The notes under the pieces: model-generated
What the model saw: only the letters and a program-made list of their open reading frames with translations
The model's database searches: none
Told to the model about the DNA's origin: nothing
NCBI RefSeq assembly: GCF_014522205.1
Contig: NZ_CP046884.1
Span: 1,302,001 to 1,366,000, forward strand
Length of the DNA: 64,000 nucleotides
Reading direction: 5' to 3'
Source: Corynebacterium poyangense
GTDB lineage: Bacteria; Actinomycetota; Actinomycetes; Mycobacteriales; Mycobacteriaceae
Shown here: positions 49,521 to 61,529 of the stretch, in pieces
How positions within the stretch are numbered: the first letter of the stretch is position 1
Layout of the letters: each line of letters opens with the position of its first letter
Position numbers and translations under genes: made by a program

Positions 49521-52500
49521 TGTTGCTGCCCCACCATGGTGTGCTCTAGTTCTTGCAAAGCTCGAACCCTTAATCCACCGCGCTGCAGCGCTTCAATGCC
49601 TTGGACCGCAGCATTGATCCCTTGCACCGTGGTGACCAAGGGTACTCCGGCACCAACAGCGGCAGCCCGGATCGCATAGCCGTCATTACGGGTCGACGCG
49701 GATCCGGCTGGAGTATTCAGAATAAGGTCAATATCACCCTTCTTGATGAGATCCACAATGGATTCTCCCTGGGCTCCAGAGTGGACTTCCTTTTGCTTCA
49801 ACACGGTTTCGCACTCAATCCCGTTCCGCCGCAGCATCATCGAGGTTCCAGAAGAAGCTAGGATCTTAAACCCTAGTGAGGAAAGGCGCTGAATCGGCAA
49901 CAGCAGAGTCCGCTTATCGCGGTTGGCCACCGAAACAAAGACTGTTCCTCCCGTGGGAAGCTGCCCAAAAGCCGCAGTCTCAGCTTTGGCATAGGCCGCG
50001 CCAAAGTTATCGGCTAGCCCCATCACCTCTCCAGTAGATTTCATTTCAGGGCTTAACAAAGTATCCAACATGGAACCATCGGGTCGACGGAACCTGGTGA
50101 ACGGTAATACAGCTTCTTTCACTGCAATGGGGGCTTCCAGTGGTAAAGAGCCGCCGTCATAATCAGTAGGCAATAACCCTTCGGCCTTAAGCTCAGCAAA
50201 AGTAGCTCCCAACATGATTCGAGCAGCTGCTTTAGCCAAGTGGACGCCGGTGGCCTTGGAGACAAAAGGTACTGTTCGTGACGCCCTGGGATTAGCTTCA
50301 ATGACATATAAGATGTCATCTTTCAGCGCGTATTGCACATTCATGAGCCCTTGCACACCGATACCTCGCGCCAAGGCTTCAGTGGACCGTCGAACCTTTT
50401 CAATGTCTTCTGCACCCAGGGTCATCGGTGGCAAAGCGCACGCCGAGTCACCAGAGTGAATACCCGCTTCTTCAATATGCTCCATCACCCCGGCTAGATA
50501 TACCTCTGACCCATCACACAATGCATCGACATCAATTTCGATTGCTGAATCAAGGAATCTATCTACCAAAACCGGGTGATCGCTTGAGAGTTCAGTGGCA
50601 CGATCAATGTAGTCATTCAACGACTTTTCATCGTAAACAATTTCCATGCCGCGTCCACCCAACACATAAGAGGGGCGCACGAGCACCGGATAACCAATGC
50701 TGCTGGCGACCTCTCGAGCTTCTGGGAAAGACGTTGCCGTCCCGAAATCCGGGGCGGGAAGATCTGCCCGACGCAAAACCTCCCCAAATTCACCGCGGTC
50801 TTCTGCCAGGTTAATTGCCTCCGGAGACGTTCCGACGACAGGAACCCCAGCGTCACGCAATCTTTGCGCCAGACCAAGCGGTGTTTGACCGCCCAACTGG
50901 ACAATGACGCCAGCTACTGTACCGGATTGACACTCTGCGTGATATACCTCCATGACATCTTCGAAGGTCAACGGCTCAAAATAGAGACGATCAGCGGTGT
51001 CATAATCGGTAGAAACAGTCTCCGGGTTGCAATTGACCATGACCGTCTCATACCCCACCCGAGACAACTCCAAAGCCGCATGGACACAGGAATAGTCAAA
51101 CTCAATACCCTGACCAATTCGGTTAGGACCAGAGCCAAGAATAAGAACTTTTTCCTTATCCGGTTGCGGAGCTACCTCAGATTCCGCGGCTGGGTCAAGT
51201 TCATAGGCGGAGTAGTGATAGGGGGTGCGGGCCTCAAACTCAGCCGCACAGGTGTCAACCGTCTTAAATACCGGCCGTATCCCCAATGACCAGCGCAGAC
51301 GTCGAACCCCATCCTCACCGGCAAATTCCGGCCGCAGCGCTGCAATCTGAGCATCAGAAAGCCCATAGTATTTGGCATGACGCAGCAAATCCGCATTCAG
51401 CACCGGAGATTCCTCAAGCACCTTTCGGAACTCCACCAAGCCTTGCAATTCGGAGAGGAACCACGGATCAATGCCGGACGCCTCATGCACCTCAGCGACA
51501 CTAGCGCCTTTACGCAAGGCCAATTCCACGTCATACATTCGTCCCTGGGTGGGGCGCTGCAAGGCGGCAAGAATGTCGCTGACGTCCCGGTCGTCGTCTT
51601 CAACAGTCCAAAAACCAGCGGGTTTTTGCTCCAGGGAGCGCATCACCTTATTGAGGGCAGAGATGTAATTTCGTCCCAGCGACATTGCCTCGCCCACCGA
51701 TTTCATCGTGGTTGTCAAGGTGTCATCGGCACCCACGAATTTCTCAAAGGCAAAGCGTGGGGCCTTGACCACCACGTAGTCCAAGGTGGGTTCAAAAGCC
51801 GCCGGGGTTTCGCCGGTGATGTCATTATCAATTTCGTCAAGCGTATAACCGATGGCAAGTTTGGCGGCAAATTTAGCAATCGGGAAACCCGTAGCTTTAG
51901 AAGCCAAAGCCGAGGAACGCGAAACCCGAGGATTCATCTCAATGGTGATGATCCGTCCATCAACGGGATTGATAGCGAACTGGATATTACATCCACCCGC
52001 TGCCACCCCGACTTCCCTGATGATGGCAATACCCTGGTCACGCATCGTTTGGAATTCACGGTCCGTCAGCGTCATCGACGGCGCCACGGTTACTGAATCT
52101 CCCGTGTGAACCCCAAGAGCATCTACGTTTTCGATGGAGCAGATGACCACCACGTTGTCATCTGCGTCGCGCATAAGCTCTAACTCGAATTCCTTCCACC
52201 CCAGGATGGATTCTTCAATCAACACATTAGCTTCGGGGGAAGCGGCCAGGCCGCCACCAGCAATCCGGTCCAGGTCTTCTTGGGTGAACGCTAAGCCGGA
52301 ACCCAAGCCACCCATCGTGAAGGAGGGGCGAACAACCACCGGTAACCCAAGCTCCGCCACAGTTTCATGAACTTCATCCATGTTGTGACACACCCGGGAT
52401 CGCGCCGAAGAACCGCCAATTTTCGCAACGATATCTTTGAACATTTGGCGATCTTCACCACGCTGAATGGCGTCGATATCAGCACCGATAAGTTCTACCC

Positions 52501-52849
52501 CGTATTTCTCCAGGATGCCTCGCCGATCAAGCTGAATAGCAGCATTAAGAGCTGTCTGCCCACCTAAGGTCGCCAGCACCGCATCCACTGGGTAACCTTG
52601 AGCTTTTTCTCTTTCGAGAATCGCTTCAATATAGTCGGGCTCAATCGGTTCCACGTAGGTGTGATGGGCAAACTCCGGATCAGTCATGATGGTCGCCGGG
52701 TTGGAGTTGACCAGGGTAACTCGTAGACCCTCATCTTTAAGAACTCGGCACGCCTGGGTACCTGAATAGTCAAACTCACACGCTTGACCAATAACGATAG
52801 GCCCAGAACCGATAACCAGGACGTGATTAATATCCGTACGCTTTGGCAT
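49517..52849 (-). CDS. carB: Carbamoyl-phosphate synthase large subunit
   Basis: Makes carbamoyl phosphate for pyrimidines and arginine. The 1110 residues form two homologous ATP-grasp halves ([21 protein letters not shown] short form [17 protein letters not shown] near 12; [17 protein letters not shown] near 575) and a C-terminal MGS-like allosteric domain (about 960-1080, [19 protein letters not shown]). ATG directly abuts the carA stop (TAAATG). Confidence 0.97.
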   Translation of the reverse strand: MPKRTDINHVLVIGSGPIVIGQACEFDYSGTQACRVLKDEGLRVTLVNSNPATIMTDPEFAHHTYVEPIEPDYIEAILEREKAQGYPVDAVLATLGGQTALNAAIQLDRRGILEKYGVELIGADIDAIQRGEDRQMFKDIVAKIGGSSARSRVCHNMDEVHETVAELGLPVVVRPSFTMGGLGSGLAFTQEDLDRIAGGGLAASPEANVLIEESILGWKEFELELMRDADDNVVVICSIENVDALGVHTGDSVTVAPSMTLTDREFQTMRDQGIAIIREVGVAAGGCNIQFAINPVDGRIITIEMNPRVSRSSALASKATGFPIAKFAAKLAIGYTLDEIDNDITGETPAAFEPTLDYVVVKAPRFAFEKFVGADDTLTTTMKSVGEAMSLGRNYISALNKVMRSLEQKPAGFWTVEDDDRDVSDILAALQRPTQGRMYDVELALRKGASVAEVHEASGIDPWFLSELQGLVEFRKVLEESPVLNADLLRHAKYYGLSDAQIAALRPEFAGEDGVRRLRWSLGIRPVFKTVDTCAAEFEARTPYHYSAYELDPAAESEVAPQPDKEKVLILGSGPNRIGQGIEFDYSCVHAALELSRVGYETVMVNCNPETVSTDYDTADRLYFEPLTFEDVMEVYHAECQSGTVAGVIVQLGGQTPLGLAQRLRDAGVPVVGTSPEAINLAEDRGEFGEVLRRADLPAPDFGTATSFPEAREVASSIGYPVLVRPSYVLGGRGMEIVYDEKSLNDYIDRATELSSDHPVLVDRFLDSAIEIDVDALCDGSEVYLAGVMEHIEEAGIHSGDSACALPPMTLGAEDIEKVRRSTEALARGIGVQGLMNVQYALKDDILYVIEANPRASRTVPFVSKATGVHLAKAAARIMLGATFAELKAEGLLPTDYDGGSLPLEAPIAVKEAVLPFTRFRRPDGSMLDTLLSPEMKSTGEVMGLADNFGAAYAKAETAAFGQLPTGGTVFVSVANRDKRTLLLPIQRLSSLGFKILASSGTSMMLRRNGIECETVLKQKEVHSGAQGESIVDLIKKGDIDLILNTPAGSASTRNDGYAIRAAAVGAGVPLVTTVQGINAAVQGIEALQRGGLRVRALQELEHTMVGQQQ

Positions 52850-54043
52850 TTAGTTCTTTGCCTCCTGAGATTCCGGCTGAGCCGTGGACATAAGCTCTAC
52901 AAACTGATCGAAAAGTGGGTTAGCATCGTGGGGTCCCGCCGATGATTCGGGGTGATATTGGACAGAAAACGCCCTCCCGTTTTTCAGGGCAACTCCCTCG
53001 ACAACATCGTCATTGAGACAGGTATGAGTAATCACCGCTGGCCCGAACTCAGTGTCGAATTCTTCCCCGCCGGTTCCGGCGAGCGCGAAACCGTGATTTT
53101 GAGCAGTGATATAGATTTTCTTGGTGGTGTGGTCAATAACTGGGACGTTAATGCCTCGATGCCCGAACTTCAGCTTATAGGTATCAAGCCCCAAAGCACG
53201 ACCCAAAATCTGGTTGCCGAAGCAGATTCCGAAGAACGGGATCTGCGAACGAAGCACCTCGCGAACTACCTCAACCATTGTGTCTGCTGTTGCGGGGTCT
53301 CCAGGCCCGTTGGAGACAAAAACTCCATCGGGTTGATATTGCTTAATGTCCGACAACGGTGTGTTGGCCGGAACAACAACGGTACGAATCCCTCGTTCTA
53401 CTAAATAACGTGGGGTGGATGATTTAATGCCCATGTCATAGGCGACGACGGTGAATTTCTGATCCCCTTCGGGTTCGAGAATATAGGGCTGATCAGTTGA
53501 GACTTCAGCGGATAAGTCCGCCCCAGCCATATCCGGTTGCCCGTTCACCTTTGCACGAAGATCGTCGATGGGTGCGTGAGCGTCTTTACCGGAAAAAATT
53601 CCGGCCTTAATGGATCCGAAGTTACGCAAATGACGAACCAGGGTGCGGGTATCTACTCCGCGGATTCCGATGATGCCTTGGTCTTTCATTTCATCTTCCA
53701 AAGACCGGGTGGCCCGCCAGTTGGATACACTGCGAGAAAGATCCCGGATGACGTAACCAGAAACCCAGATTTTCCCCGTATGAGATTCGCTGTCCTCATC
53801 ATTCCACCCGGTGTTTCCGATCTGCGGAGCGGTGGAGACTACGATCTGTCGATGATATGAGGGATCGGTGAGGGTTTCTTGATATCCAGTCATGGCGGTA
53901 GTAAAAACCGCCTCTCCTAAGGTAGTTCCGGTGGCGCCGAAACCGAGGCCACGAAATACTTTGCCATCAGCTAAAACTAGCACTGCTGGCTGATGATCGT
54001 CCGGCGCTGGGATGCCACCGGGATGTGCAGTACTTGACGTCAC
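52850..54043 (-). CDS. carA: Carbamoyl-phosphate synthase small subunit
   Basis: Glutaminase subunit supplying ammonia to CarB. GTG 54043 (397 residues) has AAAGG with 7-nt spacing; TTG 54061 is a less likely start. The N-terminal domain begins AVLVLADGKVFRGLGFG. The C-terminal class I amidotransferase has nucleophile Cys in FFGICFGNQILGRALG and the His/Glu pair in QYHPESSAGPHD. A small AT-rich hairpin (54094-54108) lies in the gap after pyrC. Confidence 0.96.
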   Translation of the reverse strand: MTSSTAHPGGIPAPDDHQPAVLVLADGKVFRGLGFGATGTTLGEAVFTTAMTGYQETLTDPSYHRQIVVSTAPQIGNTGWNDEDSESHTGKIWVSGYVIRDLSRSVSNWRATRSLEDEMKDQGIIGIRGVDTRTLVRHLRNFGSIKAGIFSGKDAHAPIDDLRAKVNGQPDMAGADLSAEVSTDQPYILEPEGDQKFTVVAYDMGIKSSTPRYLVERGIRTVVVPANTPLSDIKQYQPDGVFVSNGPGDPATADTMVEVVREVLRSQIPFFGICFGNQILGRALGLDTYKLKFGHRGINVPVIDHTTKKIYITAQNHGFALAGTGGEEFDTEFGPAVITHTCLNDDVVEGVALKNGRAFSVQYHPESSAGPHDANPLFDQFVELMSTAQPESQEAKN

Positions 54044-54108
54044 AACGTCACCTTTCGACAATTTTCTTAACTGTAATTTCTACGTATTAATATTGCTTTT
54101 CTAAAGCA

Positions 54109-55449
54109 TTAGGCGCGTGGAGCACTAATGGTCCCCTCCTGATAGGTCACCCGACCTCTCAAAATGGTGGCACTCACCTTAGTGTGAAAATCCATTCCTT
54201 CATAAGGGTTATTCACGGCTTTGGATTGAGTGTCCTTCCCATAAGAAGTCCAGGAGCAGTCTGGATCAACCAGGCATAGATTTGCCGGTTCTCCCACAGC
54301 AAGAGGACGACCGTGCCCTGGTAGCCGGGTAATTTCCGCAGGCTTCTCACTCATCACCTTGGCGACCCAGCGCCAATTAGCCAGCCCTGTGCGAACAAAG
54401 TTGTCAGCAATCACCGCCAAGGAAGTTTCCAGCCCCAACATGCCAGGTCGAGCATGATCAAACTCGCAGCATTTTTCCTCAGAACCATGTGGTGCATGAT
54501 CCGTAGCAACACAATCAATAATTCCGTCTAAGAGTGCCTGACGTAGCGCCTGAACGTCACGATCTTCCCGCAAGGGTGGGTTGACTCGATTAACTCCGTC
54601 ATAGGTTTCCAGCCGCTTATCCGTTAATAAGAGGTGATGAGGCGTAACTTCCGCAGTTAAGGGAATATTGTGTTCTTTTGCCCATTCAACTAGCTGGACA
54701 GTCCCTTCCGTCGACGCATGACAAATATGGGTTCGGCTGCCGTAATCACGTGCCAATAAAGCATCGCGAATAACTATTGATTCTTCCGCCGCACGCGGCC
54801 AACCTCGCAATCCTAAACGAGCAGCTACTGCTCCTTCGTGTGCCACGGCTCCCTCGGTAAGACGAGGTTCTTCGCAATGCTGGGCTAATAAGACATCTAA
54901 GCCTTTGGCGTATTCTAAAGCCCGGCGCATAACCAGCGGGTTATCCACACACTTGCCGTCATCAGAGAACATTCTCACTCTGGCGTCACTGCGCGCCATC
55001 ATTCCAAACTCGGTGAGCTCTTTTCCAGCTAATCCTTTAGTAATGGAACCAACGGGGTGGACGTCACAGAGATTAATTCTTTGTCCCTTGGCCCAAATCC
55101 CCTCAGCAATAATGGGTTGGTCCACGGTAGGACTGGTATTAGCCATCGTGAAAACAGCAGTAAAGCCACCTACTGCTGCAGCAGCTGAACCTGTGGCAAT
55201 GGTTTCGGTATCCTCACGCCCTGGCTCACGCAGGTGAACGTGCATATCAACAAGGCCGGGCAGCAACACGTGGCCATCGGCATCAATAATGCGGTCGGCG
55301 GAAACTTCTCCGGCATCAAGCTCGACGATTATCCCGTCTTTAATCAGCACATGTTGACCATCACCTTCGCCGTAGGGGCGAGCATTGCGGATCAATAAGA
55401 TGCCGGGTTCCGACTCAGCCAGCAACCCTGTTTCCGGGTACGTAGTCAT
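54109..55449 (-). CDS. pyrC: Dihydroorotase
   Basis: Zinc amidohydrolase cyclising carbamoyl-aspartate. The 446 residues are the class I (type I) form. Metal ligands are in [15 protein letters not shown] (HxH); later THICHAS and [13 protein letters not shown] hold further ligands and the catalytic Asp. The metal-bridging lysine is replaced, as in class I relatives, by an acidic residue context (SDDGKCV). It starts 21 bp after pyrB. Confidence 0.95.
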   Translation of the reverse strand: MTTYPETGLLAESEPGILLIRNARPYGEGDGQHVLIKDGIIVELDAGEVSADRIIDADGHVLLPGLVDMHVHLREPGREDTETIATGSAAAAVGGFTAVFTMANTSPTVDQPIIAEGIWAKGQRINLCDVHPVGSITKGLAGKELTEFGMMARSDARVRMFSDDGKCVDNPLVMRRALEYAKGLDVLLAQHCEEPRLTEGAVAHEGAVAARLGLRGWPRAAEESIVIRDALLARDYGSRTHICHASTEGTVQLVEWAKEHNIPLTAEVTPHHLLLTDKRLETYDGVNRVNPPLREDRDVQALRQALLDGIIDCVATDHAPHGSEEKCCEFDHARPGMLGLETSLAVIADNFVRTGLANWRWVAKVMSEKPAEITRLPGHGRPLAVGEPANLCLVDPDCSWTSYGKDTQSKAVNNPYEGMDFHTKVSATILRGRVTYQEGTISAPRA

Positions 55450-55470
55450 GAAAATCCTTCCCCTTCTGCG

Positions 55471-56439
55471 CTAAAACCCCGGTGACTGCGCGCCGGCGAT
55501 CAAGGTGAAAAGCACTGCCATACGGACATGAACCCCATTGGAAACCTGCTGCAATACCGCGGTATTCGGCGCATCTGCGACGGAAAAGTTAATTTCCATA
55601 CCACGCAGCATTGGACCAGGGTGCATGACAAAAGAACCAGACTTCATCCGGGCCGCTCGTTCTTGGCTCAATCCATATAAGGTGGCGTATTCCCGCTGGG
55701 AAGGGAAGAAACCACCGTGCATTCTTTCGGCCTGAACTCGCAGCATCATGATGACATCTGCGTCGGAGATTTCAGCATCAAAATCGCTAGTAGTCCGTAC
55801 CGGCCAGGTTTCTACCCCATAGGGCAACAAGGTGGGAGGAGCAACTAGTACCACCTCAGCTCCGAGGGTGCTTAAAAGATCAACATTTGAGCGAACCACC
55901 CGAGAGTGAAGACAATCTCCCACGATGACAATTTTGCGTCCCTGAATATCCCCAAGCTTTTGACGCATAGTGACTGCATCAAGCAAAGCTTGAGTGGGGT
56001 GCTGATGGGAACCATCACCCGCGTTAATAATTGCCGGGCTAGATCCGGGGTGGGGATTGGTGGGGTGGTCAGCATCGTTATCAAGCCATTGGGCTAATAA
56101 TTGCGGCGCTCCGGAATTAGGATGTCGGATAACGATGGCGTCTGCCCCTACGGCAGCCAAGGTAGCACCCGTGTCTTTGAGGGATTCACCTTTCGCTACT
56201 GATGAAGAAGAAGCAGAAATATTAATGACATCTGCGCTCATCCATTTACCGGCGGTTTCGAAGGATGACCGTGTTCGGGTGGAGTTTTCGTAGAATAACG
56301 TAAAGATGGTCCGACCCCGCAGCGTCGGTAGCTTCTTTACCTCACGTTCCTCAATAGCCTCCCGGAACCGATCCGCTTCATCCATCAGAGCAATAATCTC
56401 GTCTCGATTTAGATCCGAGATACTCAACAAATGCTTCAT
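55471..56439 (-). CDS. pyrB: Aspartate carbamoyltransferase catalytic subunit
   Basis: Condenses aspartate and carbamoyl phosphate. The 322 residues carry [13 protein letters not shown] (carbamoyl-phosphate site), [33 protein letters not shown] and [12 protein letters not shown]. No pyrI regulatory subunit gene is present, as usual in actinobacteria. The ATG abuts the pyrR stop (TAAATG). Confidence 0.97.
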   Translation of the reverse strand: MKHLLSISDLNRDEIIALMDEADRFREAIEEREVKKLPTLRGRTIFTLFYENSTRTRSSFETAGKWMSADVINISASSSSVAKGESLKDTGATLAAVGADAIVIRHPNSGAPQLLAQWLDNDADHPTNPHPGSSPAIINAGDGSHQHPTQALLDAVTMRQKLGDIQGRKIVIVGDCLHSRVVRSNVDLLSTLGAEVVLVAPPTLLPYGVETWPVRTTSDFDAEISDADVIMMLRVQAERMHGGFFPSQREYATLYGLSQERAARMKSGSFVMHPGPMLRGMEINFSVADAPNTAVLQQVSNGVHVRMAVLFTLIAGAQSPGF

Positions 56440-57009
56440 TTAGGCGTTCTCCCCTGGACTCAGTTCCACAGCATCTCGACCGTCAATGGGTTCCAGATAC
56501 ACTGTGATTTTTTCCGCCTGCGCGGTGGGAAGATTCTTCCCCACATAATCTGCGCGGATAGGTAATTGCCGATGTCCTCGGTCAACTAAAACAGCCAGTT
56601 GGACGCATTCTGGCCGGCCTATATCCCGCAACGCATCCAAGGCAGCCCGAATGGTACGGCCGGAATATAAAACGTCATCGACAAGGACCACAACTCGGCC
56701 CTCAATCCCTCCAGGCGGTATCCGAGTGGGTCGCAACGCACGATGCGGCGTATTGCTCAAATCATCCCGATATAAGGTGATATCTAAAGCCCCCACCGGG
56801 ATAGTAACCCCGGAAAATTCAGTGATTCGCGCCGCTAGACGTTCTGCTAGAGGCACCCCACCCGATGGAATTCCTAAAAGAACGACGGGCTTAGCATCAG
56901 CCTCGTCGAGCGCTGTTTTTTCAATAATCTGGTGCGCGATGCGTGCCACGGTGCGCCCTACATCATCGCTACTCATGAGCTCTGTTGTTGTCGGCGTTCC
57001 TTCACTCAT
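56440..57009 (-). CDS. pyrR: PyrR, pyrimidine regulator / uracil phosphoribosyltransferase
   Basis: UMP-responsive RNA-binding regulator with PRTase activity. The 189 residues contain [18 protein letters not shown] and the PRPP loop [30 protein letters not shown] gives a strong ribosome site. First gene of pyrR-B-C-carA-carB-pyrF. The leader between promoter and ATG is only about 55-60 nt, so control at initiation of translation is more likely than a classical attenuator. Confidence 0.94.
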   Translation of the reverse strand: MSEGTPTTTELMSSDDVGRTVARIAHQIIEKTALDEADAKPVVLLGIPSGGVPLAERLAARITEFSGVTIPVGALDITLYRDDLSNTPHRALRPTRIPPGGIEGRVVVLVDDVLYSGRTIRAALDALRDIGRPECVQLAVLVDRGHRQLPIRADYVGKNLPTAQAEKITVYLEPIDGRDAVELSPGENA

Positions 57010-57072
57010 CGTGACCTCCTTCCCCGCCTCTCTGTGCGGTCATTAAAGGATGTCGGTAGTGAACCGCCCCCG

Positions 57073-57078
57073 ATCATA
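57073..57078 (-). promoter_or_regulatory. Candidate -10 box of the pyr operon
   Basis: TATGAT on the minus strand, 64 nt before the pyrR ATG, in the 103-bp gap after nusB. No clear -35. Confidence 0.5.
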
Positions 57079-57112
57079 GCACTTCTATCCCGATCCCCCG
57101 CTGCCGGGTCGC

Positions 57113-57682
57113 TTAGGTCTCCTCGGGTTTCGCCTCATCCACGGATGGCTGTGGTTCATCTGTGCCGGGGTTGAAGGTCTCTACCCTATCTTCACGCGCA
57201 AATTCTGCTCTTAACTCATCAGCGCGACGGGAGATCTCGTCTAATAAGGCATTGATATATGCCGACGCTTTCTGATCAGCATATTGGCTTGCTAGTTCCA
57301 CTCCTTCAACCACGGCTGTGGGTTTAGGAACCTCGGGATTAAATAATAATTCCCACGTCGATACCCGCATGATTGCCCGATCTACTGCGGGAATTCGGTG
57401 CAATTCCCAATCCTCCGCCAGGGCGGCTTCGATGGCATCATCAATCCGATCGATTTCTACCGCCACCCCGGAGACAATGTCGCGGGTGTAATCCGCAATG
57501 GGAGCCACCGGGGCATCGGAACGTCGAGCCAACTCGACTCGATCTTCGACAATTGCTACCGGATCAATATCGCGAGCTTCTGCTTCAAAAAGAATATCAA
57601 CCGCGCGGCGGCGCGCTTTGAAGCGAGCACCGTATATCCGGCCCTTCTTATGAGGTCGCTTCTCCACTGGTGTGCTGCTCAC
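57113..57682 (-). CDS. nusB: Transcription antitermination factor NusB
   Basis: RNA-binding partner of NusE/S10 in rRNA antitermination. The 189 residues have a basic start ([24 protein letters not shown]; key [15 protein letters not shown]), an all-helical core ending [25 protein letters not shown] (key [19 protein letters not shown]), and a long acidic, proline-rich C-terminal tail (about 160-189) that is beyond the normal length and is common in actinobacteria. Starts 5 bp after efp. Confidence 0.94.
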   Translation of the reverse strand: MSSTPVEKRPHKKGRIYGARFKARRRAVDILFEAEARDIDPVAIVEDRVELARRSDAPVAPIADYTRDIVSGVAVEIDRIDDAIEAALAEDWELHRIPAVDRAIMRVSTWELLFNPEVPKPTAVVEGVELASQYADQKASAYINALLDEISRRADELRAEFAREDRVETFNPGTDEPQPSVDEAKPEET

Positions 57683-57687
57683 CGCTA

Positions 57688-58251
57688 TTAATTAGAAACT
57701 CGGGAGAGGTAGGAACCGTCGCGGGTATCAACTTTCACGACGTTTCCGGTTTCCAAGAACAACGGGACCTGAATTTCAGCCCCAGTTTCCAACGTGGCGG
57801 GCTTGGTGCCACCGGTAGAACGATCCCCCTGAAGGCCAGGATCAGTGTGCTCAATTTTCAGATCCACAGAGGTAGGAAGTTCAGCGAATAAGGCTTCTCC
57901 CTCATGGAAAGAGACCTGGACGCGCATATTTTCCAGCAAGAAACGAGAAGCTTCACCAAACTTGTCAGCGCTTAGTTCTACCTGCTCATAGGTTTTATCG
58001 TCCATGACCACATAGGACGTACCATCGAAATACAAATAGGTCATGTCACGACGATCCACCGTCGCGGTTTCTACCTTGACACCAGCGTTGAAAGTCTTGT
58101 CGGTGACTTTGCCAGACACCACATCTTTTAATTTGGTGCGCACGAAAGCGGGGCCCTTGCCCGGCTTCACATGCTGGAACTCCACAATTTGCTGAAGCTT
58201 ATTATCGATCTTCAGCACCAGGCCGTTTTTAAAATCTGCAGTGGTTGCCAC
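57688..58251 (-). CDS. efp: Elongation factor P
   Basis: Ribosome factor relieving stalls at polyproline. The 187 residues have three beta-barrel domains. The loop that carries the modified residue reads [15 protein letters not shown], with Lys at the tip (PGKGP). The C-terminal block is [25 protein letters not shown] start with GAGGAG. TAGGGT at 58299-58304 (minus strand) may be a -10 box inside the end of pepQ's intergenic gap. Confidence 0.96.
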   Translation of the reverse strand: MATTADFKNGLVLKIDNKLQQIVEFQHVKPGKGPAFVRTKLKDVVSGKVTDKTFNAGVKVETATVDRRDMTYLYFDGTSYVVMDDKTYEQVELSADKFGEASRFLLENMRVQVSFHEGEALFAELPTSVDLKIEHTDPGLQGDRSTGGTKPATLETGAEIQVPLFLETGNVVKVDTRDGSYLSRVSN

Positions 58252-58305
58252 TGAAGTAATCTCCTCAAAAGATCGGGAAACCGGGACAAATATCGGCTTT
58301 ATACC

Positions 58306-59397
58306 CTACACCACGGTGAGCTCTTTAGAGACACCGGTAATAATTTCGGGTTGGCTCCGGGTAATGATTAACGTATCTTCAATGCGCACTCCCCCGCGCC
58401 CAGGAATATAAATACCTGGTTCGATGGTCAACGTCATCCCGGGGGCAAGTTCACCTTTGCCGACCGTGGATGCCGAGGGGCCTTCATGCACTTCCATGCC
58501 TACCCCGTGACCGGTGGAATGAACGAAGTATTCACCATAACCTGCTTGGCTGATGATGTCTCGACACGCTCGATCCACATCAACTAAGGCGGTTCCTGCG
58601 GTAGCGGCCGCAATTCCGGCGAGCTGCGCTTGGAGTACCACCTCATAGATTTCCCGGGAAAAATCCGTAGGTTCACACATGATAAAAGTACGGGTGGCAT
58701 CGGAATTAAAACCATCGGCATAGGCCCCGTAGTCGATAGTCACCAAATCTCCGCGACGTAGTACGCGATCCGTCGCTGTGTGATGTGGCTTGGCTGTATT
58801 GGGGCCAGAAGCAACAATGGTGTCAAAACTGGTTCGCTCCGAACCTGCAAGACGCATCCGGTATTCCAAATCCGCAGCAACTTCACGTTCTGTGCGACCA
58901 ACCGCGAGCTCTCCAGCTGCCAACAGATCCGCCAACGCCGTTGTTGCTAGTTCAGCAATATTTCTTAAACCAGTTAGTTCTATCGGATCTTTAATGAGCC
59001 GGATATTTTCAATCAGCCCGCTGACCGGAACTAATTCCACGTCCTCGGCGCACGCTCGCTGCCAAGCCTCCAGCTGCGCCACAGATACGTAATCAGCTTC
59101 AAAGCCCACCCGCTTCGGTCCGGAAATATCCTGGATTAGGGCCTGAGCGCTGGGACGGGCGATCGTCGCCGCTATATCCGGAACTTCTTCAGCAATTTGC
59201 GTGGTATAACGACCATCGGTTGCTATCCTCACCCGTAAATCTGTGGCCACGGTTAACGCCGCGTTGGACCCTGAAAAACCCGAGAGATATCGGATATGAA
59301 TGAGATTGGTCACCAGCATCTCATCAATTCGCTGGCTTGCTAGCTGCGCGGCTAAGGTGCGACGTCTAGTTTCATACCGTGTATCAGCTAATGGCAT
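58306..59397 (-). CDS. pepQ: Xaa-Pro aminopeptidase/dipeptidase (M24B)
   Basis: Metallopeptidase cleaving Xaa-Pro bonds. ATG 59397 (363 residues) is chosen because the family starts PLADTRYETRRR; a GTG at 59418 overlapping aroQ is an alternative. Dinuclear metal ligands are in VTIDYGAYADGFNSDATRT (Asp, Asp), HSTGHGVGMEVHEGPS (His), MTLTIEPGIY (Glu) and GVRIEDT (Glu). Conserved beside efp and aroQ. Confidence 0.94.
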   Translation of the reverse strand: MPLADTRYETRRRTLAAQLASQRIDEMLVTNLIHIRYLSGFSGSNAALTVATDLRVRIATDGRYTTQIAEEVPDIAATIARPSAQALIQDISGPKRVGFEADYVSVAQLEAWQRACAEDVELVPVSGLIENIRLIKDPIELTGLRNIAELATTALADLLAAGELAVGRTEREVAADLEYRMRLAGSERTSFDTIVASGPNTAKPHHTATDRVLRRGDLVTIDYGAYADGFNSDATRTFIMCEPTDFSREIYEVVLQAQLAGIAAATAGTALVDVDRACRDIISQAGYGEYFVHSTGHGVGMEVHEGPSASTVGKGELAPGMTLTIEPGIYIPGRGGVRIEDTLIITRSQPEIITGVSKELTVV

Positions 59398-59414
59398 AAG
59401 GATCTTTCTCTCGG

Positions 59415-59849
59415 TCACCCGGCAAAATACTCTAAAGCTAAAAGATACCCGCGTGTGCCCAAGCCTGCGATGACTCCGCGAGCAATGGGGGATAAATAGC
59501 TGTGGTGACGAAACTCCTCCCGAGCATGAATATTGGAGATGTGCACCTCGACAAAACCATGCTGCCCGGAATCATTAAGCTCGACGAGGGCATCTCGCAA
59601 CGCCACCGAGGTATGGGTAAAACCACCCGGGTTGATAATCACAGCCCAGTTGTTATCCGCCGCCTGGTGTACCCAGTCAATAAGCTCTGATTCTGCATTT
59701 GACTGTCGACACTCAACATCTAGCCCTAAGGTAGCGGCACGCGTACGGATCTGTGCTTCCACATCAGCGAGGGTTTCTCGTCCGTAAATCTCTGGTTGGC
59801 GTCGACCAAGACGATTCAAGTTGGGACCGTTTAAGACTAAAACCTTCAT
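59415..59849 (-). CDS. aroQ: 3-dehydroquinate dehydratase, type II
   Basis: Third shikimate-pathway step. The 144 residues start [21 protein letters not shown] (key [17 protein letters not shown]), with catalytic Arg and Tyr. [17 protein letters not shown] and [17 protein letters not shown] hold the other active-site residues. GAGGAAT precedes the ATG. It lies 7 bp after aroB. Symbol aroD is also used. Confidence 0.96.
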   Translation of the reverse strand: MKVLVLNGPNLNRLGRRQPEIYGRETLADVEAQIRTRAATLGLDVECRQSNAESELIDWVHQAADNNWAVIINPGGFTHTSVALRDALVELNDSGQHGFVEVHISNIHAREEFRHHSYLSPIARGVIAGLGTRGYLLALEYFAG

Positions 59850-59856
59850 TATTCCT

Positions 59857-60954
59857 CTACTTCGCAGCGGTTGAGTGTTCTTGAGTTAAGCGCTGATAGG
59901 CCGCTTTAAGATCATCATCTGTGGGGCCCTCTAGCCGCGTGAGACGCCCAACCTCTTCAAGCAGAACAAATCGAATCTTTCCCAGTCGGTTCTTCTTATC
60001 CCGCTGCATTCCTGCTTTGAGTTCCTCAAAATGTCCAGCCTCATAGGTCGTAGTTAAACCTACGGACTGGATGATCCGGCGGTGCCGTTGCACCAGTGCT
60101 TCATCAATCAGCCCGACCCGCTTAGCAAGATACGCGGCAAACATCATCCCAACCGCTACCGCACGTCCATGACGCCACTGAAACTGTTCTCTGAGCTCTA
60201 CTGCGTGACCAAAAGTATGCCCATAGTTCAGGATTTCCCTCAATCCTGCTTCTTCAAGATCCTCAGCGACAACCTTGGCTTTAACAGCTACCGAACGCCC
60301 AATGAGCTCAGGAAGAACACCATGAACATCCAGGCAAGCCTCAGCGTTTTCCTCATAGCGCTGAAGAATCACTGGATCGGCAATAAAACCTGTCTTAATA
60401 ATTTCTGCGCTGCCGGCGATAATTTCATCCTCCGGCAAAGTAGCCAAACGATCAGTGTCAATAAACACCGAATCTGGCTCATGAAACGCCCCCACCAGAT
60501 TTTTTCCCGCAGCAGTATTAATTCCCGTTTTACCGCCAACAGCGGCATCCACCATAGCTAATAACGTGGTAGGAACCTGAACAACTTTAATTCCCCGCAT
60601 CCAACATGCAGCAATAAAGCCCGACAGATCAGTAACCGCTCCGCCACCGAGGCCCACAATGACATCTTTGCGACCAAATTCTAAAACCCCGAGTTGGTCC
60701 CAGACTTGTCCAGCGACGTCGAGAGTTTTCCCCGCCTCCGCATCAGGGACCTCGGCACAAAACACCGAAATCCCCTGCTTTTCAATGGTGTCCGCTAATT
60801 CTTGAGCAACAGAAGTCAACGGGCCCTGGTGAACAATGAGAGCCTTTTGGGCGCCGGGTAGCTGAGCTATTCGCTGTGCGATACGGTGATGGAGGTTAGC
60901 CCCAATGGTTACCTCATAGGGATGCGGTCCTGAGACGGGGATGATCTGGCTCAC
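59857..60954 (-). CDS. aroB: 3-dehydroquinate synthase
   Basis: Zinc- and NAD-dependent second step of the shikimate pathway. The 365 residues contain [22 protein letters not shown] (key [13 protein letters not shown]), [20 protein letters not shown] and the zinc ligands in [11 protein letters not shown] and [17 protein letters not shown] start 60954. It lies 47 bp after aroK. Confidence 0.96.
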   Translation of the reverse strand: MSQIIPVSGPHPYEVTIGANLHHRIAQRIAQLPGAQKALIVHQGPLTSVAQELADTIEKQGISVFCAEVPDAEAGKTLDVAGQVWDQLGVLEFGRKDVIVGLGGGAVTDLSGFIAACWMRGIKVVQVPTTLLAMVDAAVGGKTGINTAAGKNLVGAFHEPDSVFIDTDRLATLPEDEIIAGSAEIIKTGFIADPVILQRYEENAEACLDVHGVLPELIGRSVAVKAKVVAEDLEEAGLREILNYGHTFGHAVELREQFQWRHGRAVAVGMMFAAYLAKRVGLIDEALVQRHRRIIQSVGLTTTYEAGHFEELKAGMQRDKKNRLGKIRFVLLEEVGRLTRLEGPTDDDLKAAYQRLTQEHSTAAK

Positions 60955-61001
60955 AATATCAGCTTTCTGTAGTGGTATAACGACTCAAAGATAGAGTCCG
61001 C

Positions 61002-61529
61002 CTAGTCTAATGTGTCGAGGTATCCGAGAATATCGGCCACGACTTGTTGCGGACGACGTTGGTCAGTGCGCACCCGGAAACTAGCCACCTCTTGGTAAAA
61101 CGGCCGGCGCTGATCATGGAGTTGTTGGTAATGAGCTACCGGGTCAGCGGCAGCTAAGACCGGTCTATTACGGTCCCCTTCGGTGCGGCGAGCACCTTCG
61201 GCAGCGCTCACATCCACCCACACCACGTTGTGATGTAAGAGCAGTTTCCTAGTCTCCTCATGGAGAACAGCGCCGCCTCCTAGGGCAAGAATCCCTGGTT
61301 GATGAAGAGCGTCAGCAACAACTTCAGCCTCTATCTCTCGGAACTTTTCTTCGCCAAGATCGCTGAAGATATCCCCGCAACTCTTGCCGTATTTTTCTTC
61401 GATTAGTTCATCACTATCAACCACCGGAAGATTTAATGCTCTCCCCAGGCGACGCGCAATGGTAGATTTTCCGGCCCCAGGCAAACCTACCAAGACCAGC
61501 AAAGGTGAAGTACCTGAATGCTCATTCAT
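61002..61529 (-). CDS. aroK: Shikimate kinase
   Basis: Phosphorylates shikimate. The 175 residues carry P-loop GLPGAGKST (15-23), the substrate aspartate in [22 protein letters not shown] for shikimate binding and RRPFYQEVA near the C-terminus. Start overlaps aroC by 8 bp. Confidence 0.95.
   Translation of the reverse strand: MNEHSGTSPLLVLVGLPGAGKSTIARRLGRALNLPVVDSDELIEEKYGKSCGDIFSDLGEEKFREIEAEVVADALHQPGILALGGGAVLHEETRKLLLHHNVVWVDVSAAEGARRTEGDRNRPVLAAADPVAHYQQLHDQRRPFYQEVASFRVRTDQRRPQQVVADILGYLDTLD

Noticed and set aside
54094..54108. Hairpin TGCTTT-TCT-AAAGCA between pyrC and carA
   Set aside because: Short, AT-rich and inside a continuous operon; too weak to call a terminator.
57010..57112. 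PyrR attenuator (terminator/antiterminator) before pyrR
   Set aside because: No hairpin with a T run is present in the short leader.
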